Source of the DNA: Sthenelais limicola
Lineage: Eukaryota > Annelida > Polychaeta > Phyllodocida > Sigalionidae
Reading direction: 5' to 3'
DNA: 64,000 nt
NCBI GenBank assembly: GCA_942159475.1
Contig: OW804096.1
Span: forward strand, 109,466,194-109,530,193
Positions 1 to 15,000 of the stretch are shown in pieces (within the stretch, counting starts at the first letter, position 1; every line of letters starts with the position of its first letter). Under the pieces are notes generated by a model. That model worked only from the letters and a program-made list of their open reading frames with translations. It did no database searches and had not been told where the DNA came from. The translations under genes were made by a program, and so were the position numbers.

Positions 1-2979
1 TCCATGCTAAAGTGTCTGTACTATTTGTAAGCAGGCACCATCTACACTCAGTGTGGCCTTAGAGTAAAACATCCCTTCTACTCTGAGGTGTGGCTACCCA
101 CGTGAGTCCATCCTCGTTAGTTCGTGACTGCTTCCTAAACGATCCACATCGTTTATTCTCCATCTATATCTCCAAACGTTTTATTAACCAAATATTGTCG
201 ATTTTCCTTAGCCTCAAATATTATTCAACTTGTTTTTAACTGTATTACATACTTGCAACGTAATGCTGCAAAAGATTGTGTGTGTACATGTATGTGTCAT
301 TTATTGACTGTCTGCCTAATGCTTGATAAACATCGTTGTATTTGACCCTAATTGTGTCCATATGAATCAAATTATTTAATCAAATCGGTCGCCACTCTTA
401 TGATGTGTTCAGCATTCTGGGGAGGGGGAACTCTTTTTAGAGGGAGCACTTTTTTCTGGATGGGATAGCCCAATCCTTCAAATCTCATTACCACACAGTG
501 TTATCTACGTCAAGATTAATTAATCTTCTAAATTGGATTAGCCCAACACTTCCATGGTTGTTCCTTAATATCGAACAACGTGCTGGGAAATGAATTTGTG
601 CCAAATCTTTTGCATACCACAGCAAAATAAAAGCTATAGTTCTATGCGGGGAATTTATGTAGAAACTCAAGATGACATTGTCAGAAATTGTATATTGTAC
701 ATGGCGTAACATGACACGTTGGGGGAAAACTACCATATTCCTGTCAGTTAAAGATAGTTAATCGGTAAACTCAATTACATGAATGATAACTTGGTAACTA
801 CATGCGAGATATAAGCATTTTTACCAACGCCACACTATAATCTATCTAATTTCTCCTGAAAAAAAGAGACTTGATTCATCCTTACCGGAGGCCTCAGGAT
901 TAAAAACAACTGGTTATAGAAAGAAAGGGGGACGGCTGAAAAGAGAGAAACGTGGCTGATCGGGTATATTGATTAAATGCTACAAAATCTGCCATAGAAA
1001 GGGGGAGTGTGTCTGTAAGCCTGGTTGATTTGCAGTAACGCATTTATATAGCTGCATGCTCTCTAATTCCGGTACACACCAGCACATTATAGATGGTGTT
1101 TTATGGTAATTGACGCGGTGGTTCTGACGGCGCAGGTATCGGTGTGCCAGATTTATATTCTGCGCGACATACCAACCTGCGCAACTGTATTTGACAAAGG
1201 GGTGGGGCGTAGTCTCGCTGTATGCGATGCAAAACATTATAATAACCACAAAAGCTATAGGGCTTTTTTTAAAAAAAAGTGGTATAAAGGCGTGAACCGA
1301 GGGAGTAATGAGAATTGTTATGACCCAATGTACACCGTTATATGAATGTATAACTAGCAGCGTCGCGAGTTTTTTCACTCTATTTATTCCACTTCAACTC
1401 TGAGGAAATCCTATGTCTATGATTAATACAGTGTCAACAACCATATACAAGGAAAGATAAATGAGGACAAGAATATAGCATCTTGGAATGAACAATTATA
1501 TAAATCATGTTCAAGGCCAAAAACAGGACTGGCAATGCATTACATATAAAGACTATTCATATTGTATTGTTCGTAAGTAGGGGCAAGGCCACCAGATAAG
1601 AGAAGAAACTTTGCATAATGAATATATACACAAACCAATTTTAGAACCAAAGGTATTGTGTTACTTGATGATTGAACGAAGCGATATGACTGCTATAAAA
1701 AGACTATTGTCATTTGTGTTACTTGCGTGTGCGCTCTTGAAACTGTGGCAAACATTTTCATCGTTGCCTTCCCACTTGGATAGAAGAAAAGACATAATAT
1801 TCAGACCACCTTTCACGGAAAAAGGCTCTGTCTACCTTCTTCCTATACTATACCACATTGCGCAATAAGTACTATATTTATTCCCATTATTTTAGACATC
1901 GGGTCATAAGATATATATATCACTGACCACATTGTGAAGAACACAGATTTTTCTAAAGGTAATAACTGAAAATGCTTAGATGAGTCCTTAGTTCAAACAA
2001 CTACAATACGCATGGTTTAGAATTGTAAGTAAATAATATATAATGGGTGACCTGAGGCAGAGAAAAACAAGTGAGGATATGTAATACACGGGCCGGAAAG
2101 GGAGGTCATAACAATAGAAAGTAAATTTTATTTTCCAGAAATTGGGTCAGAGACTATGCGGGGAAATTTATGTAGAAACTCAAGATGACACATTTTTGCG
2201 TGCATCGCTTTAAACAAGTTATTACAATAATGTCAGCATGATGTGTCTATGATATATGCGATTCTCAAGGCCATGAGAAGGAGTTTAGCAGAAATCAGGG
2301 TAGGAGAATACTCTCATTTTACTTTCACATATTATATGTTATTTGCAGTAGGCATGTCGGATTTCTATGCCCCCCCCCCCCCAACTCAATTCAAAATGAT
2401 ATTCACGTCCATGTACGCGTAATATGCGTACATTTCAATGACGCCATATACTATTTACAGTAATCAAGGTCTTTCAAGATGGAGATCCATAGTACTTAGC
2501 TTTCAAGCGGTTCTATTTTAGAACTACAAATTATAATTACAGATACACAATAACATTATTGTTTTAGCTCCGGGAAAATAATTGAACACTCATTCTGTAC
2601 CAAAATCGTCATTGTTTGTCGTCACCGAGAACCAACATAATTAGTGTTTCGCAGACGTAACATACTAATAGATGGTGTTAGTGCCCCAGGCAGAAACATC
2701 TCTCAAACCTTTTGGTATACATAATAATAGTATGTCGAAACATATATTTTATGATTTAATTAATGGCGAATACAAAAAAGCAGAAAAAAACTAAAAAAAA
2801 AAGATAAAGGACGCAATACGAATGTCAGTTAGAATTGTAAGAGCCTCGTTGGCAGGATATATTGAATAAAACCTTTTTTTTTTTATTTTTTTTTTTTTTT
2901 TAAAATGGCGATTATATCAGCACACTCGTATTTTCTGCCACAGGTTGAGAGTTATGGTGAATGCAAAAAATGCACTTAC
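1..2979. other. LRRC49 intron or downstream portion, no exon recognised
   Basis: This lies downstream of the last LRRC49 exon I can place and should be intron of that gene. I looked on the minus strand for the next family block, which should end in a motif like DGNP followed by a Met-Arg-Gln-Leu-Asp-Met segment, and did not find it. The stretch is AT-rich with a poly-C run near 2370-2382 and a poly-T run near 2874-2900. A 36-bp sequence at 642-677 recurs nearly unchanged at 2155-2190 in the same orientation. Confidence 0.5.
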
Positions 2980-3041
2980 CCTCCAATCTCATTAAAGCTG
3001 AGAAAAAGCCTCTGAAGACTTGCTAGGTTGTCCACGTCAGT
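2980..3041 (-). CDS. LRRC49: LRRC49 coding exon 9 (LRR 7)
   Basis: A 62-nt exon with acceptor TTATTTTCAG and donor GGAGG|GTAAGT. It encodes TDVDNLASLQRLFLSFNEIG plus two bases of a split codon. The order and sequence match the seventh repeat of LRRC49. It is the last exon of the gene I can place in the window. Confidence 0.92.
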
Positions 3042-6000
3042 CTGAAAATAAGCATTTCATTCTACGTCAGTTAAAAGCTGGCAGAACTTTAGACATTATA
3101 TCTAATATTAATGGAACATTTTCAAAAAGTTAATAATAATTGGAATCGTATTTCGAGGTCACATTTCTGCGCGAGCCCCAATCATGAACATTTATATTTG
3201 CTACATATATAGTGGCTACATCACCTGTGTGGAGTGAGATAGAACTTTGGTTTGAAATTATTAATGACAAGTCGCACCATCGACCTCAAGGAATAAAGCA
3301 ACCCCCCCCCCCCCCCCCACAGGTCATACAGGTGAAAATCATTCCCCAGTGGAGGCCAATCTCAAAGCGACCCAGGGACGCATCAAGTGATCTTCCATTC
3401 AAAGCTCACATGAGAAATATAAATTATTTTTCTCCTAGAAAACTTAGAGATGGAATGAACAAAAAATACATCTAATATTTTCACATTACTTTTCAAGTGC
3501 AGAAGACCTTATGGAATGGGTCATACATCCAAAGATTCATACAAGCGAGTACGTGAGTAGGCTTTTGCTTGTCAAGCCACAGCCGCTTTCGGACATGTAA
3601 ATTGAAAACTGATAGCTGAAGAGATAATGATTTCACCTAAGGCGCTTGCCACGAGTGTGTCTGTGACTTTGGAATCGTGAGAGAGAGGTGGGGGTGAGTT
3701 AGGTGACTGGGGGATTCAATCTCGCTCTGTCCTCTGTTTCTGTGTCCCTGTCTGTCAGCCTGCATGTCTCTGTCTCTCTTTTTTTTAAACATTTTCATTT
3801 CGTTACTTACAGAAAAATAGGTAGACGCATTTCACATTCGAGCGTTTTTCATGGTTACCATACCTTTACAACATAATTTCAATACATGCATGTATAAATA
3901 GGAAATCAATAAATGCACACCACAGGGTTAACATGATAAAGGAGTATAGGATTTCCTATGCATTGAAAAAACTAGCAGTCATTTCAATAGGCTGTACTGG
4001 GATTCTGAATCTTGATTTAAATTGTTATAAACACGTCCCCCTAACAATATGATGGCCTGCTATAAGAGTTAACTTGCTCTAATGCTTTCTCCAGCGATTT
4101 CAAATAATTGTTCATTTGCATTATGCATCTCGGTAAAATCACTCTTAAAATTGACAATTTGTAAAATGCTTCTAATCTAGGAACGATAATATAGTAACAA
4201 GTTGCACCCCCACTGTCTACGACAGGTGTAAACCTTTTATGTTTGAATGAATGTAATTATAATGTAGTAATCAGTTCATACGTCCAAACGTTTTACACTT
4301 AATTCCTAAAAACAACACCATTTCCACGCAATAGAAAGACCTGGCACGCCAGAATTGGCCTACCACTTGTTTCTGTACCAATCAGACAATAACAGAATAT
4401 TTGAATTGAATTGAATTGAAATAAAGCAACTTTGGTTCCTTCTGCATGAAACAATGCTGAACTGCAAACGGATTGTGCAGTACACAATATCTTTGACCGT
4501 ACATTCGTCTTTGATTCCTACTGCATGAAACAATGCTGAACTGCACGCGGATTGTGCAGTACATTCATCCATGATTCCTACTGCATGAAACAATGCTGAA
4601 CTGCACGCGGATTGTGCAGTACATTCATCCATGATTCCTACTGCATGAAACAATGCTGAACTGCAAGGGGATTGTGCAGTACATTCATCTTTGACCGTAC
4701 ATTCATCCATGATTCCTACTGCATGAAACAATGCTGAACAGCAAGCGGATTGTGCAGTATATTCAGTTTTGTCAGAAACCCATATATAGAGCACTCATTT
4801 TCATGAGCAAGGTCCACCTCCGACCAAAAAAATACAACCTGTGCAGACTCTGTTGTCATGTTTTGAGTGCCTAGGTCTTTCTGTAGCACAGACAGCCAGG
4901 TTGCTGTCTGCCCGCCCGCCCTTTTCTTAGTGCCTCCTCTACAGCAATCTTGGCTGGTGCATTTTCTGGTAGTCCTATTACATGCCCATACCACCTTATT
5001 CTTCTTTTCTTTATTAAGCTACTCCATTTTTCCTGTTTGGTTTTATTTTATAGTTCTTTGCTAGATATTGGTTTGGCCTTCATAGGAAGCTATTGATCCA
5101 AAAGTTAAAAAACAGAAGAGAGGCACATATATATGATTAAATATGCTTATAAACTCTAAAAATTAAGCCAATAGCGATAAAAAGATTATAACTCTAGGTC
5201 TGATGTGGCGAAAAAACAAAATTATTCGTACCAACCCCTCATACTGAAAAAATAAAAGGATCTATTTCATATACCACACCCTTTCTGTGGAATGAATCTA
5301 AAGACTCAGTTTATAACCATTATTTTAATAGCTAGCAGTACACAACATATTTCTGATGCATACATTCTGCACTTAAATAGCTGCCTGGGATAATTGGATT
5401 ATCAGATTACCCCTCCCGTCTCCTCGTCAACCTCATCCCTTTTCTCATGTCTGCCATTGATCCCCCTGTCAATGTTGTGGATGCCAATTTATGAACCCCC
5501 CCCCCCCCCCCGCCCCCACAACACCAGATTTGTTTGCTCCATGGCACTACTTGTAAAGGCTGTGGTTTACTCGACTGGGGTTTCCCTGTTGACCTACTCT
5601 ATATTCCTGCTTGCATTGCACAAACCTTTTAAAGAATTTTGGCCATTTTAGAGGTTTAAAGAAAAAGTTCAGAGTGGAGTAAATTAGGTATACATCAACT
5701 CTTTACCTCTTAATTCAGGGTGGCCTTTGTTTAAATCATTCGATAGTATCCAAAGAACCCCAGAAAACAATGTAAAAGTGATTATCCAGCCACGTCTACC
5801 CCACCCCCACCCACCCCAAAAAGAAAAAAAAACAAGAAACCAACTTAATGGTTACCACAGTACAACACCTTCTTTTAGGGGGAGGAAGTTGGACAGAGTT
5901 TTAGTGGATTAAGAGCTTATAGTTCTGGTAACAGTAGTACAACGTATATGGCTATATACCAGCTTAGTGGCCTCTCGCTGAAGGAAAATAATCTGTTTCT

Positions 6001-9000
6001 TCTAATAAATTTAATAATGTATGATCAGTGACTCGAGGGATCTGTTTTTGTCACATCAAATTTGATATGAAGATCGAGTGGTATAATTGATGATCTGTAG
6101 CTATTATTTTTAACAATTAGCTTGAGAGTTGTAATCATTCTCCCACAATTCCATCCCTTCATTTCCTTTGATCTTAATCGAAAGAGTGAAAAATAGAGGG
6201 AATTTTCAGTATCCGGTAAGGAGAAAGGAAGCAACGGGGAGTAAACAGGATAATAAGAGCAAGTGAAATAAGACTGGATGCTGGAGGCAAATTCATACGC
6301 TCGACGTAGAGCGGAGATATCCATAGGGTCCCTGGAAATAGCTAGAGGTGCCTTTAACAGCGGGAGAAAAATATCTTAATTGACAAATAGCGATACATTC
6401 CGTGGTTCAGCGGGACTCGGCCAGGCATACACGAGTTGGAATCATCTATAAGGGAGAACCATCAATACCACAAAGCATTCGCCATAAATTCATCCTCCTT
6501 TTAACCCTGTCACGGCGAGAAATAAGTCATTCCCCTGCTAGTCCCTACGTAATTAGTGCCCGAGTCATTTTTTACCTCCCACGGGAAAATAGTTCAAGCT
6601 CTTCGGAAGGGAAAACTCATTATTCTTGTGCTAATTAATCTGGCTTGTTTTAGTGAGCTTTAGTGATTTGATCGCATTGAGAAATAGCCACACAAACACC
6701 GTCGATATTCGTCTCACGTTTTTATACGTATAGAAATTTATTATAAACATTATATCGATTTCGTAAATACAGAGAGGGTTGATATATTGTAGCAAAAGGA
6801 TTGATGTAACAACTTACTATGGCGATGTTTAGTCTCATCCTTATTCTGAAATAGTATTTTCCTCCCAAAGCACACCATACATAATGATACAGGCGCAAGA
6901 GACTCATTTATCTATCGATTATATCTATTATAGTCACCGGGATCTTCAAATGAGTGATTTAGGATAGATAGGAGATGGGGATGCGCTTGAGACGGAGTGA
7001 AATATCCTCGGCAGAGGCTATTACGCCATGGTAAATATTCATCTAAGAAGAGTTTACAACCACCTCTAAGAAGCGTCCATACCACCCCACAGGATAACAT
7101 ATGAATAAATACAATAAATAATATATTGACCAACATGTACATCTTAGGGCAACATTGGACGAAAGAGGGTGTGTTCCTTTAACATAAAGAATTGTAACAA
7201 GTGAAAATGATTGTACACAAATCATCTTAGTGTGGGTTCATCAATTTAGACTAGACTTTGAACAATAAGGTCAAGTGCGTAATATATTATTTAAGGACTT
7301 AATATATTATTTTAAGGCGTAATATATTTTAAGGCGTAGAATAAAGAATTCATTATTATTTTTATAATTATTAGTATACTGAAAGAATCAATTTTGAAAA
7401 ATTTAATAAATTCGAAGGTCATTGATACCCTTTTTGAAATCTCTCCTCAGAAACAAAACAAGAAAATATCCATAGTACTATAAAAAAAAAAATACGGACC
7501 AGAATCAACTGCCCTACTTACGATAATTGGGAATATTTTAAACAGAAATAATCAAATTCGATCAAACTTATGAACCAAATTTCTCATAGAGAAAACCATT
7601 TTTGATTCCTGATATTTTTTAACAAACAATCTCGAGGTATTTTTATATCGTACTGACTAGTTCCTGAACAAAAATATCAAGGTTAACAGGGCTCGAAAAA
7701 CTCCTACCAACTTCACTTGCCCATTGGGCAAGTGGCAGCCAAGATTTACTTGCCCGACATCCTTTTCACTTGCCCAAATTTATTTGCAGAATTATAAACG
7801 AAATCACACTGATCTGTATTATCTTGTTTCATTGTCAAAAGGCATCACAAGAGGGGTTTGAAATCGGGGCCGTAGAGATTTCCACTTGCCCACTCGGGCA
7901 AGTAACATTGAATTGTACTTGCCCAGAGCCATTTTTTACTTGCCCCGGGCAAGTAAACATAGGTTTTTTTCGAGCCCTGGCCGTTATAATATAGATATAA
8001 TAATTAATTTAGAAAAATTTAATGACAGTCATTTCTCGTCATGTCCCTCTAGGTAGAACAATAAAAAAATCGAACCTTGCAATAATTACACAATATCACA
8101 GATTATGAGGTGATCTATAGTCAAATCAACAGATATCCTGTTAAATAGGCTTCTTCTTCGTTGTAGGGGAGCAATTTTTAATCACTTTGACCAAAAATCT
8201 TGCATGAGCATATCCAACGCTTTTGCGGTCACTCGTTCGGGAGGCTAAAAACGCTTGCCAAAAACTAATAATTGATTATCTAATGAAAATATATGTATAA
8301 GTATCTAAGTTTAGCTTGTATTTTACCTCATATTATTGAAAAATCTTCAAATATCTCAGAATCCAAATATTGATACTGACTGCCTGTAGTTTAGATTTTC
8401 GCCACTACGTGCACATGCGCTTATGTCTACCGATCGCATTTTTAATGTTTTACATTTTATAATCGCTGCTTATATGTACTTTAAATATGATATTCATGCA
8501 ATATAAATATTCAACATAGGGCTCTGATGAGATCGAGAGCTGAGTGGAGGAGGGGGGGGGGGTCCTTCAAAGTATTTTTTGAACTTGGAGAAAAAAATCG
8601 GGGGAGGAAAAATATCTCTAGCTTGATAGCCCAGGATGGAACAAAGTCTGATTTATATAATGAAAAGGCAATAAATAGAGATGACGTTGAGTATTTGATG
8701 AACACTAGAGTAAAGGAAATGAGTGGGGGAGTTAAAGAGTGGTTAGATCGACCTATTTGTGTTCAAGAACTGCACCCATACGGAAAAGATGGCCCAGTGA
8801 CCATGTTTTGTTGGACGCAGCTCCAGTGGCACCCTGCTGTCATTTTTCTCCCTCACTACTTCAACCGGCTATTTTTATACTAAAATATTAAATAAACTTT
8901 TAAGTTGTAAGAGGAACTTTATCATATTATTAGGAACTAATATGAAGTGGAAAGTTGTACTCATCGTGAGAGATACCCTTTAAAAGAATCGTCTATGTGT

Positions 9001-12000
9001 TTGAAGAAGACGTGGAGGTAGCAAATTCGAAAACCAAAAAAAAAGATACAAAATGGGGTCAGCGCAAACTGTTTAGCTATGTAGAAGCCCAGATGGCAGG
9101 AATGTTGGAATAAAACCCTTTAAAAACAAATACAAAAACAAAACAAAACATTATGTATTTAAAGATATTCTAAGTGATAGTTTAGTTTTTAAATGTGTAT
9201 CTCTGATATAAAAATATATTTAGGTAGACACACAAATAAAGTTTGAAAATTGTGTTATCGGTTGTAAATAATATTTAACTAAAGCGTATAATATATATCC
9301 TTGTCAAAATGGTTTCCTCTACACCCTATCATCGAATCAAAGTGATCTTTTATTCAAACATTGGATAACATTCCTGATGTTGATCTATAGTGTGACGCCT
9401 GTACTTACCACGGTCCTAATCCTATTTCTGCGAAGGTTGAGTTCAGTCAATGCATCCATCCCGCTTAAGTTGTCTACATGTTGGATGTTGTTACCGGCTA
9501 GGTTCAACACCCTCAGCTCAGAGAGGTGCGAGAGGTTCTCTACTTGGCTTATCTATTAGCAAGAAAAAATAAGATCTTTTTTATAGCTAACAAGAAGTCA
9601 CCCACTTAAAGTTTATTTCTGGTGCTTAAGAGACTCTTAGGAAAACCATCATTGTTATCGCAAGTCACTATCAGTCATCACGCCTACGTCCTACGTCTTT
9701 AGATAAGAGAACGTGATTATAACTGAAAACAGTCAACTATAATTATTACCATGTTTCTGTGACTGAAAGAAATCTATACAGGTGCAACGAAAAGAGAGGC
9801 TCCATCGCATTTCACAGAAAAAGAAAAGTCTACTATCTTTTTCTTAGGGAAGAAATCAATAATATATTTTTAAATTGAATTAACTACAATTTTTTGGACA
9901 TATTTTATTCAGGTTAAACAGGCAGTTACAATCTTCACAAAAATAATTAAATAATTGTGATTTTCATCATGACCTGACCTACAAAGACTCTTTAAATTAA
10001 GCATGGAGTTTATTTATAATCCATTCGTGTAATTAATTAGATTTAACATTAACCAGTTTTGAAATTTTAATAAAAGGTTAGAAAATAATGAGAGATGGGG
10101 TGATGGTTACAGACTATTAACTATATATTATCTATTAAAGCGAGTGATCTTGATATGTCAAGGATCCTGTGATACAGGAAGTAATTATTTCTATTTACAG
10201 TTTTCATCTTTCAATATTGGGTTTTTATACAATAGACATCAAAACTTTATACATTCATTCAATTTGACGAAACGATACGGAGAAGCCCAGTCATGTGGGC
10301 TACTGTAGTGGTCACCTGTTTAGTGACTCATTTTTAAATATACACATCAACATTTCAGCAATAAGGCGTAATTTTAACAATAATTTTAGGACATAATAGG
10401 TCCTTCTATATAATCATTTGGTTTTTTTCGGTGTGACTCTACCAGAAGTATGATAAGTGGAGTCGATCAAATAAAAAACAAATCACTGCTACCATATTCA
10501 TGTAATATTAATATTTACAATATCACAATGTATAATATATACAATTTCCTAGCAGTAAATTAGGTGATAATTCAATCAACAAGTTAGTCGATCAGTTGGC
10601 ATTGGTAGATGGAGGGCAGCACATACATTATGTAATATTGCCTCGAACAAATTATGACCCCATAAGTTATGTCTTAAAAACCACGATATTATATCTATTA
10701 AGCTGTATGGTAAAGATTGTATTAACTACATCCCCCTGGGCCATGCGAAAAACCGCAACCGAGGACCATGTAAACCCAGTTTAAATAAAATCGGTTTTTT
10801 TAAAAGGATAAATCCCCATTATATATGATATTCGCAACATGTTGGGAATCGGAGGCCTGAAGAGTTCAGAACATTCAAGACCTAGAGAGACCTACTGATT
10901 AGGTAGTCAAATCCCAACGAACAATAAATGTGCCGAAATACATTGTACCAATTAAAACTGGAAAATCATATTAATCACATGTTTGGGCAGAGGGTTGTTG
11001 TCACTATACTATAGATACAAAACGTAAAAAGCTACTGTCAGCCGATGAATTAATTTTACTGCAACCTGGTGACTATTAGAAATGGTAACCATTCAGTGGA
11101 TACGCCCAACTCTTTCGCTGCTCTTGCAACAATACCCCCAAAGGGATACAGACCATCAACAGCAAGAAAGGCGTTCATGTCTACCACTTATTTCCTTTCG
11201 AGATATTAGACGTGTTGACGCCTCGATCGCCCTACCACAACTGAGGCTGTGCCTCTGTCGAATGTTCTACCTGAGCTAGCTCTCTCTATGGCAACGTTGA
11301 CTGTTGCGTGGAGAACATGGTAACCCCTATTGTTACGTAATCGAGCAACCCCGCGTGGGGCTGATCTGGCGATGTGGGATTCTTGTAGGGATTCCCTTTG
11401 GGTTCTGAAACAGCTCGAATCCATTTAATAGATGAAATGATGTGAACTAATAAAGTGTGTTTCCCTAAATATTATTTCCTTTCGAGCTGTTGTTTATTAC
11501 TTTGAATCAACAGAGATTATCCAGGTGACATAAACACTTTAAAACGAAGTTCAACCCAGGATGTGCCGACGTTAAATAAGTCTTCTTCAGCACCAAGTTT
11601 TAAAAGCGAATATTCATCTTAATATATTTGGCAAGTAGGTAGGTTGAGCGAGACACATCTATTATTAGGGAGGTTTAGCAAGTATATTAACCTATACGTA
11701 AACCTATCCGTATCCCTGATATACAAACATACGTTAAATAAAAGATAGAGGTTCGGCAAAACATGACCGGGAAAAACGCAACGTAACATATCAAGCAAAA
11801 TATTACATCTTACAATTTATTTTTATACATAAAAATGCGATGTAATTCACAAAAAAAAAGATACGGATAAGGTTACGTAATTGAGATGGGGACCGATTAT
11901 GCATTGAGCGAAACTTTGCAAAGCGAAATATAATTATTATAACAGTGTGCAACATAACCCAGAGACCGACGCCCAGGTCTCCATTGAATTTTCGTCGGTC

Positions 12001-15000
12001 TCTGAAATTGATAATTGTCAGGGCTCGACGGTCTCCAATGAACCCTATCTATGACCCAGACTTTTTTTTGGTCTCTGTAAAATCTTTTCGGTCTCCACTG
12101 TTACAATTTGGCAGAGACCGACGGTCTCTCATCTCCAAATTCACTATGTTGCATAAGTATAAGCATCCAATCTCAAGCACAAATGAATCGGACAAACACA
12201 GGCCGGGTCGACTTCATCAGAATTAAACTGGCTCAGAAATGGAGTGACCGCAAAACGATGAAATAATGAACAACAAAACCAGCTTACACCACAAACTAGA
12301 TAGAAAACAACGGGATAGATTAAATAAGATGCAAATCGAGTAGGTTCGACCGGAAATACTTTATGTTAAATTTCCAACGTCATGTAATATATGAACATTT
12401 TTCTATCCTATAAAGATAAATCCAACAAATGGTGAAGTAATTAACCTCGTCTTCGAAAAATCAACCCGGTCAAAATTGAAAAATTACAAAACATGAAACA
12501 TCCTGTGGTGATTTGAATGGCTTGAAGAATTTCAGCAATTCAACAATAACATTAATCAACACACAAGGAATTTTTTTTATAAGAATGTGAAAAGAAAAGA
12601 AAAGAAAAGAAAAGGTTGAAAAGTGTTTACCATGTTTCCATGCAAGTCCAGAACATCCAGCTTAGTAAGAGGCTCCAAATTCTCAATTCTCTGTATTCTG
12701 AAATGCAAAACATGCATAAATATGATTTCACATTTAGCTAATTGATTACGGTCAACATTTTTGTATCCTATTAGTTTATAAAAAAAAATGCCATTCAAGA
12801 TGGCATTTGAGTACACACGATGACGAATCCAATCATAAAAATATTCATCTGATTTCTTCGTTAAAGTTTTCACGGAGCTTAAATAGAAAGCACTTTCAAG
12901 TACTATTGATAAGCAGCTTATCTTAAATCTATCTCACATTAATGGCTCTCGTGGTCATGAAAGTGAATATCACACCATGCTCCTATATCAAGTTTTAATT
13001 GTCCTGTAGCCACATACTACTCGTAAAAGAAACTTGGTCTTCGTCATAACACGTGTTTCATTGCGGGTTTAGGGACAGCCATGACAAGAACACGAGTGAT
13101 TTTGTGAATGTCATTCCAGGTCCAATCACTGTGGCTTGGAATATCTGACACTAGTCAAAATTTATGGGACTGAGACATGGTGGTTCACATAATTTATGGG
13201 ACTGAGACATGGTAGTTCGCAAAACTTTATGCGAGCTCTTTTAGGCTATTTTAGCGATGTTAAGTACTTCCTACATCAAAAAAAAACTTCCTACATCAAA
13301 TATTACTTGACCCCGATCGAAACAAACAATGTATTAAAATTGTTTATACCACATACAATTTAAAATGTATTTGTCTATAGGTAATTAAAGGTTTAAAGGG
13401 ATATTTGTATTCATAAAATCAGAATACATTTGTATACATCAAGGCAAGCTACAGAATAGCGATGAAATTCTCAAGCTTAAATAAGCTGAGGGTAAGCAAC
13501 CATTCAACCAAAGGAAATTATTGGCCTATGGGTTGTTTTATACACACTGGCAATCACCGAGGAGCTAAACAGTCCCACTAGTCACGTTTTTTCCTATTAA
13601 AACCAACATAAATGTCACTGCTCAACGCTAAATACTGGATCGTGATGTAAGAGGAGAGACCATAGCCCAACCTATAGATGGGAACGAACCTGTTTTTGCC
13701 CAGCATGAGGACTCTGAGAGACTTGAGAGCATTCAATCCGGAGATGGATTCGATCTGGTTGTCATAGAGGTCGAGAAAGATGAGTCGTTTGAGACCGTGA
13801 AGATGCTCGATACGAGCAATGAGATTGTGTTGATAGTTGAGGAGACGGAGCTGTTCTTCTCCTTCAAGATTTGGGCACACTGCTAAACGTCGCCTGCAAA
13901 AAGGAGAGATATCATCATTGACTTTGTAAGCAGACGACCATAATTAAGTTGCATGGTGTTTGAAAGTTACATGACGCTGTGGAATGGGTTTTAGACCAGA
14001 TTTTCTTTAGTTTTTCGAATTTCAACATTTTGGCAAATTATTTTGAGGAGAAATTGGGCTGTTTATTACTTCGCGGCTGCATTAATTTCCCGTGATATGC
14101 ATGTACACAAGTGCGACTGAAATTCTGGTGACATGACAAGCTATGACACAGACAGCTTGATCGACAGACAAACAGACATTATACAACGCCCAGTGTTCTA
14201 ACATCAAATAAAGAAATGTTCTTTTTAGGCTTATATTGTTGCGACTTAATTTCATGACTTAATTTTCCTTGAAACTACTTTTTAAGTCCGAGGTTGAAGC
14301 ATATTACTTCAATATCTAATATATAAGAGGCAAACGGCAATTTTTTTGCCACAGATATTCTTGGAATCTTTTATGTTACCAGCTGTTTTTCTGATCTGTA
14401 CACTTCCGTCGACGCTTTATCCACTGGAATATGTATGGGGTTTGTGAAGGTATCTGTGAAAATATACCTTTGAAGCCCTTTTTAAATCGAGATATTCCAA
14501 CTATAGCTTTTTGTATGGACAAATGTGAAAAGTAAGGGGACACATGACCCAACACTTGAATGAAAACGTAATGATGTCTACTCATGTCTTTGATGTCAAT
14601 GGGGAGGGGGAAGGAGGTGGGGAGGGGGAGAGAGGAAGAGGGAGGGGAAATGGAAGAGGGGAGGGAGAGAGAGTGGAGGGGGAGTGGGAGAGAAGAAGAT
14701 CGAGGGGAGGGAGAGGGTTGGGGATTGGAGAGGGGGAGGGGAGGGGGAAAAGGGTATGGGAGACGGAGAAAGGGGGAAGGGAAAAGAGGAGAGGGTATAG
14801 GAAAAGGGAGGGGAGGGAGAAGAAGAGAGGGGAGAGGAACAGAGAGAAGAGGGGGAAGGGGGAGAGAACAAGAGGGGAGGGAGAGACCGGGCGAGAGAGC
14901 ACAGAGGGGCAGAGTGAAGAAGGAAAAAGAGGGAGGAAGGGGGAGATAGAAGAAGAGGGGAGGGAGAGGGCGGGGGAGAGGAGAGGGGAAGGGTAGAGAC

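Noticed and set aside
8527..8883. 118-codon plus-strand frame
   Set aside because: No domain recognised, and it contains a short dispersed repeat also present at 19627-19660.
11945..12226. 93-codon plus-strand frame
   Set aside because: Lies over a MITE; the second copy of the element at 35645 has a different frame structure.
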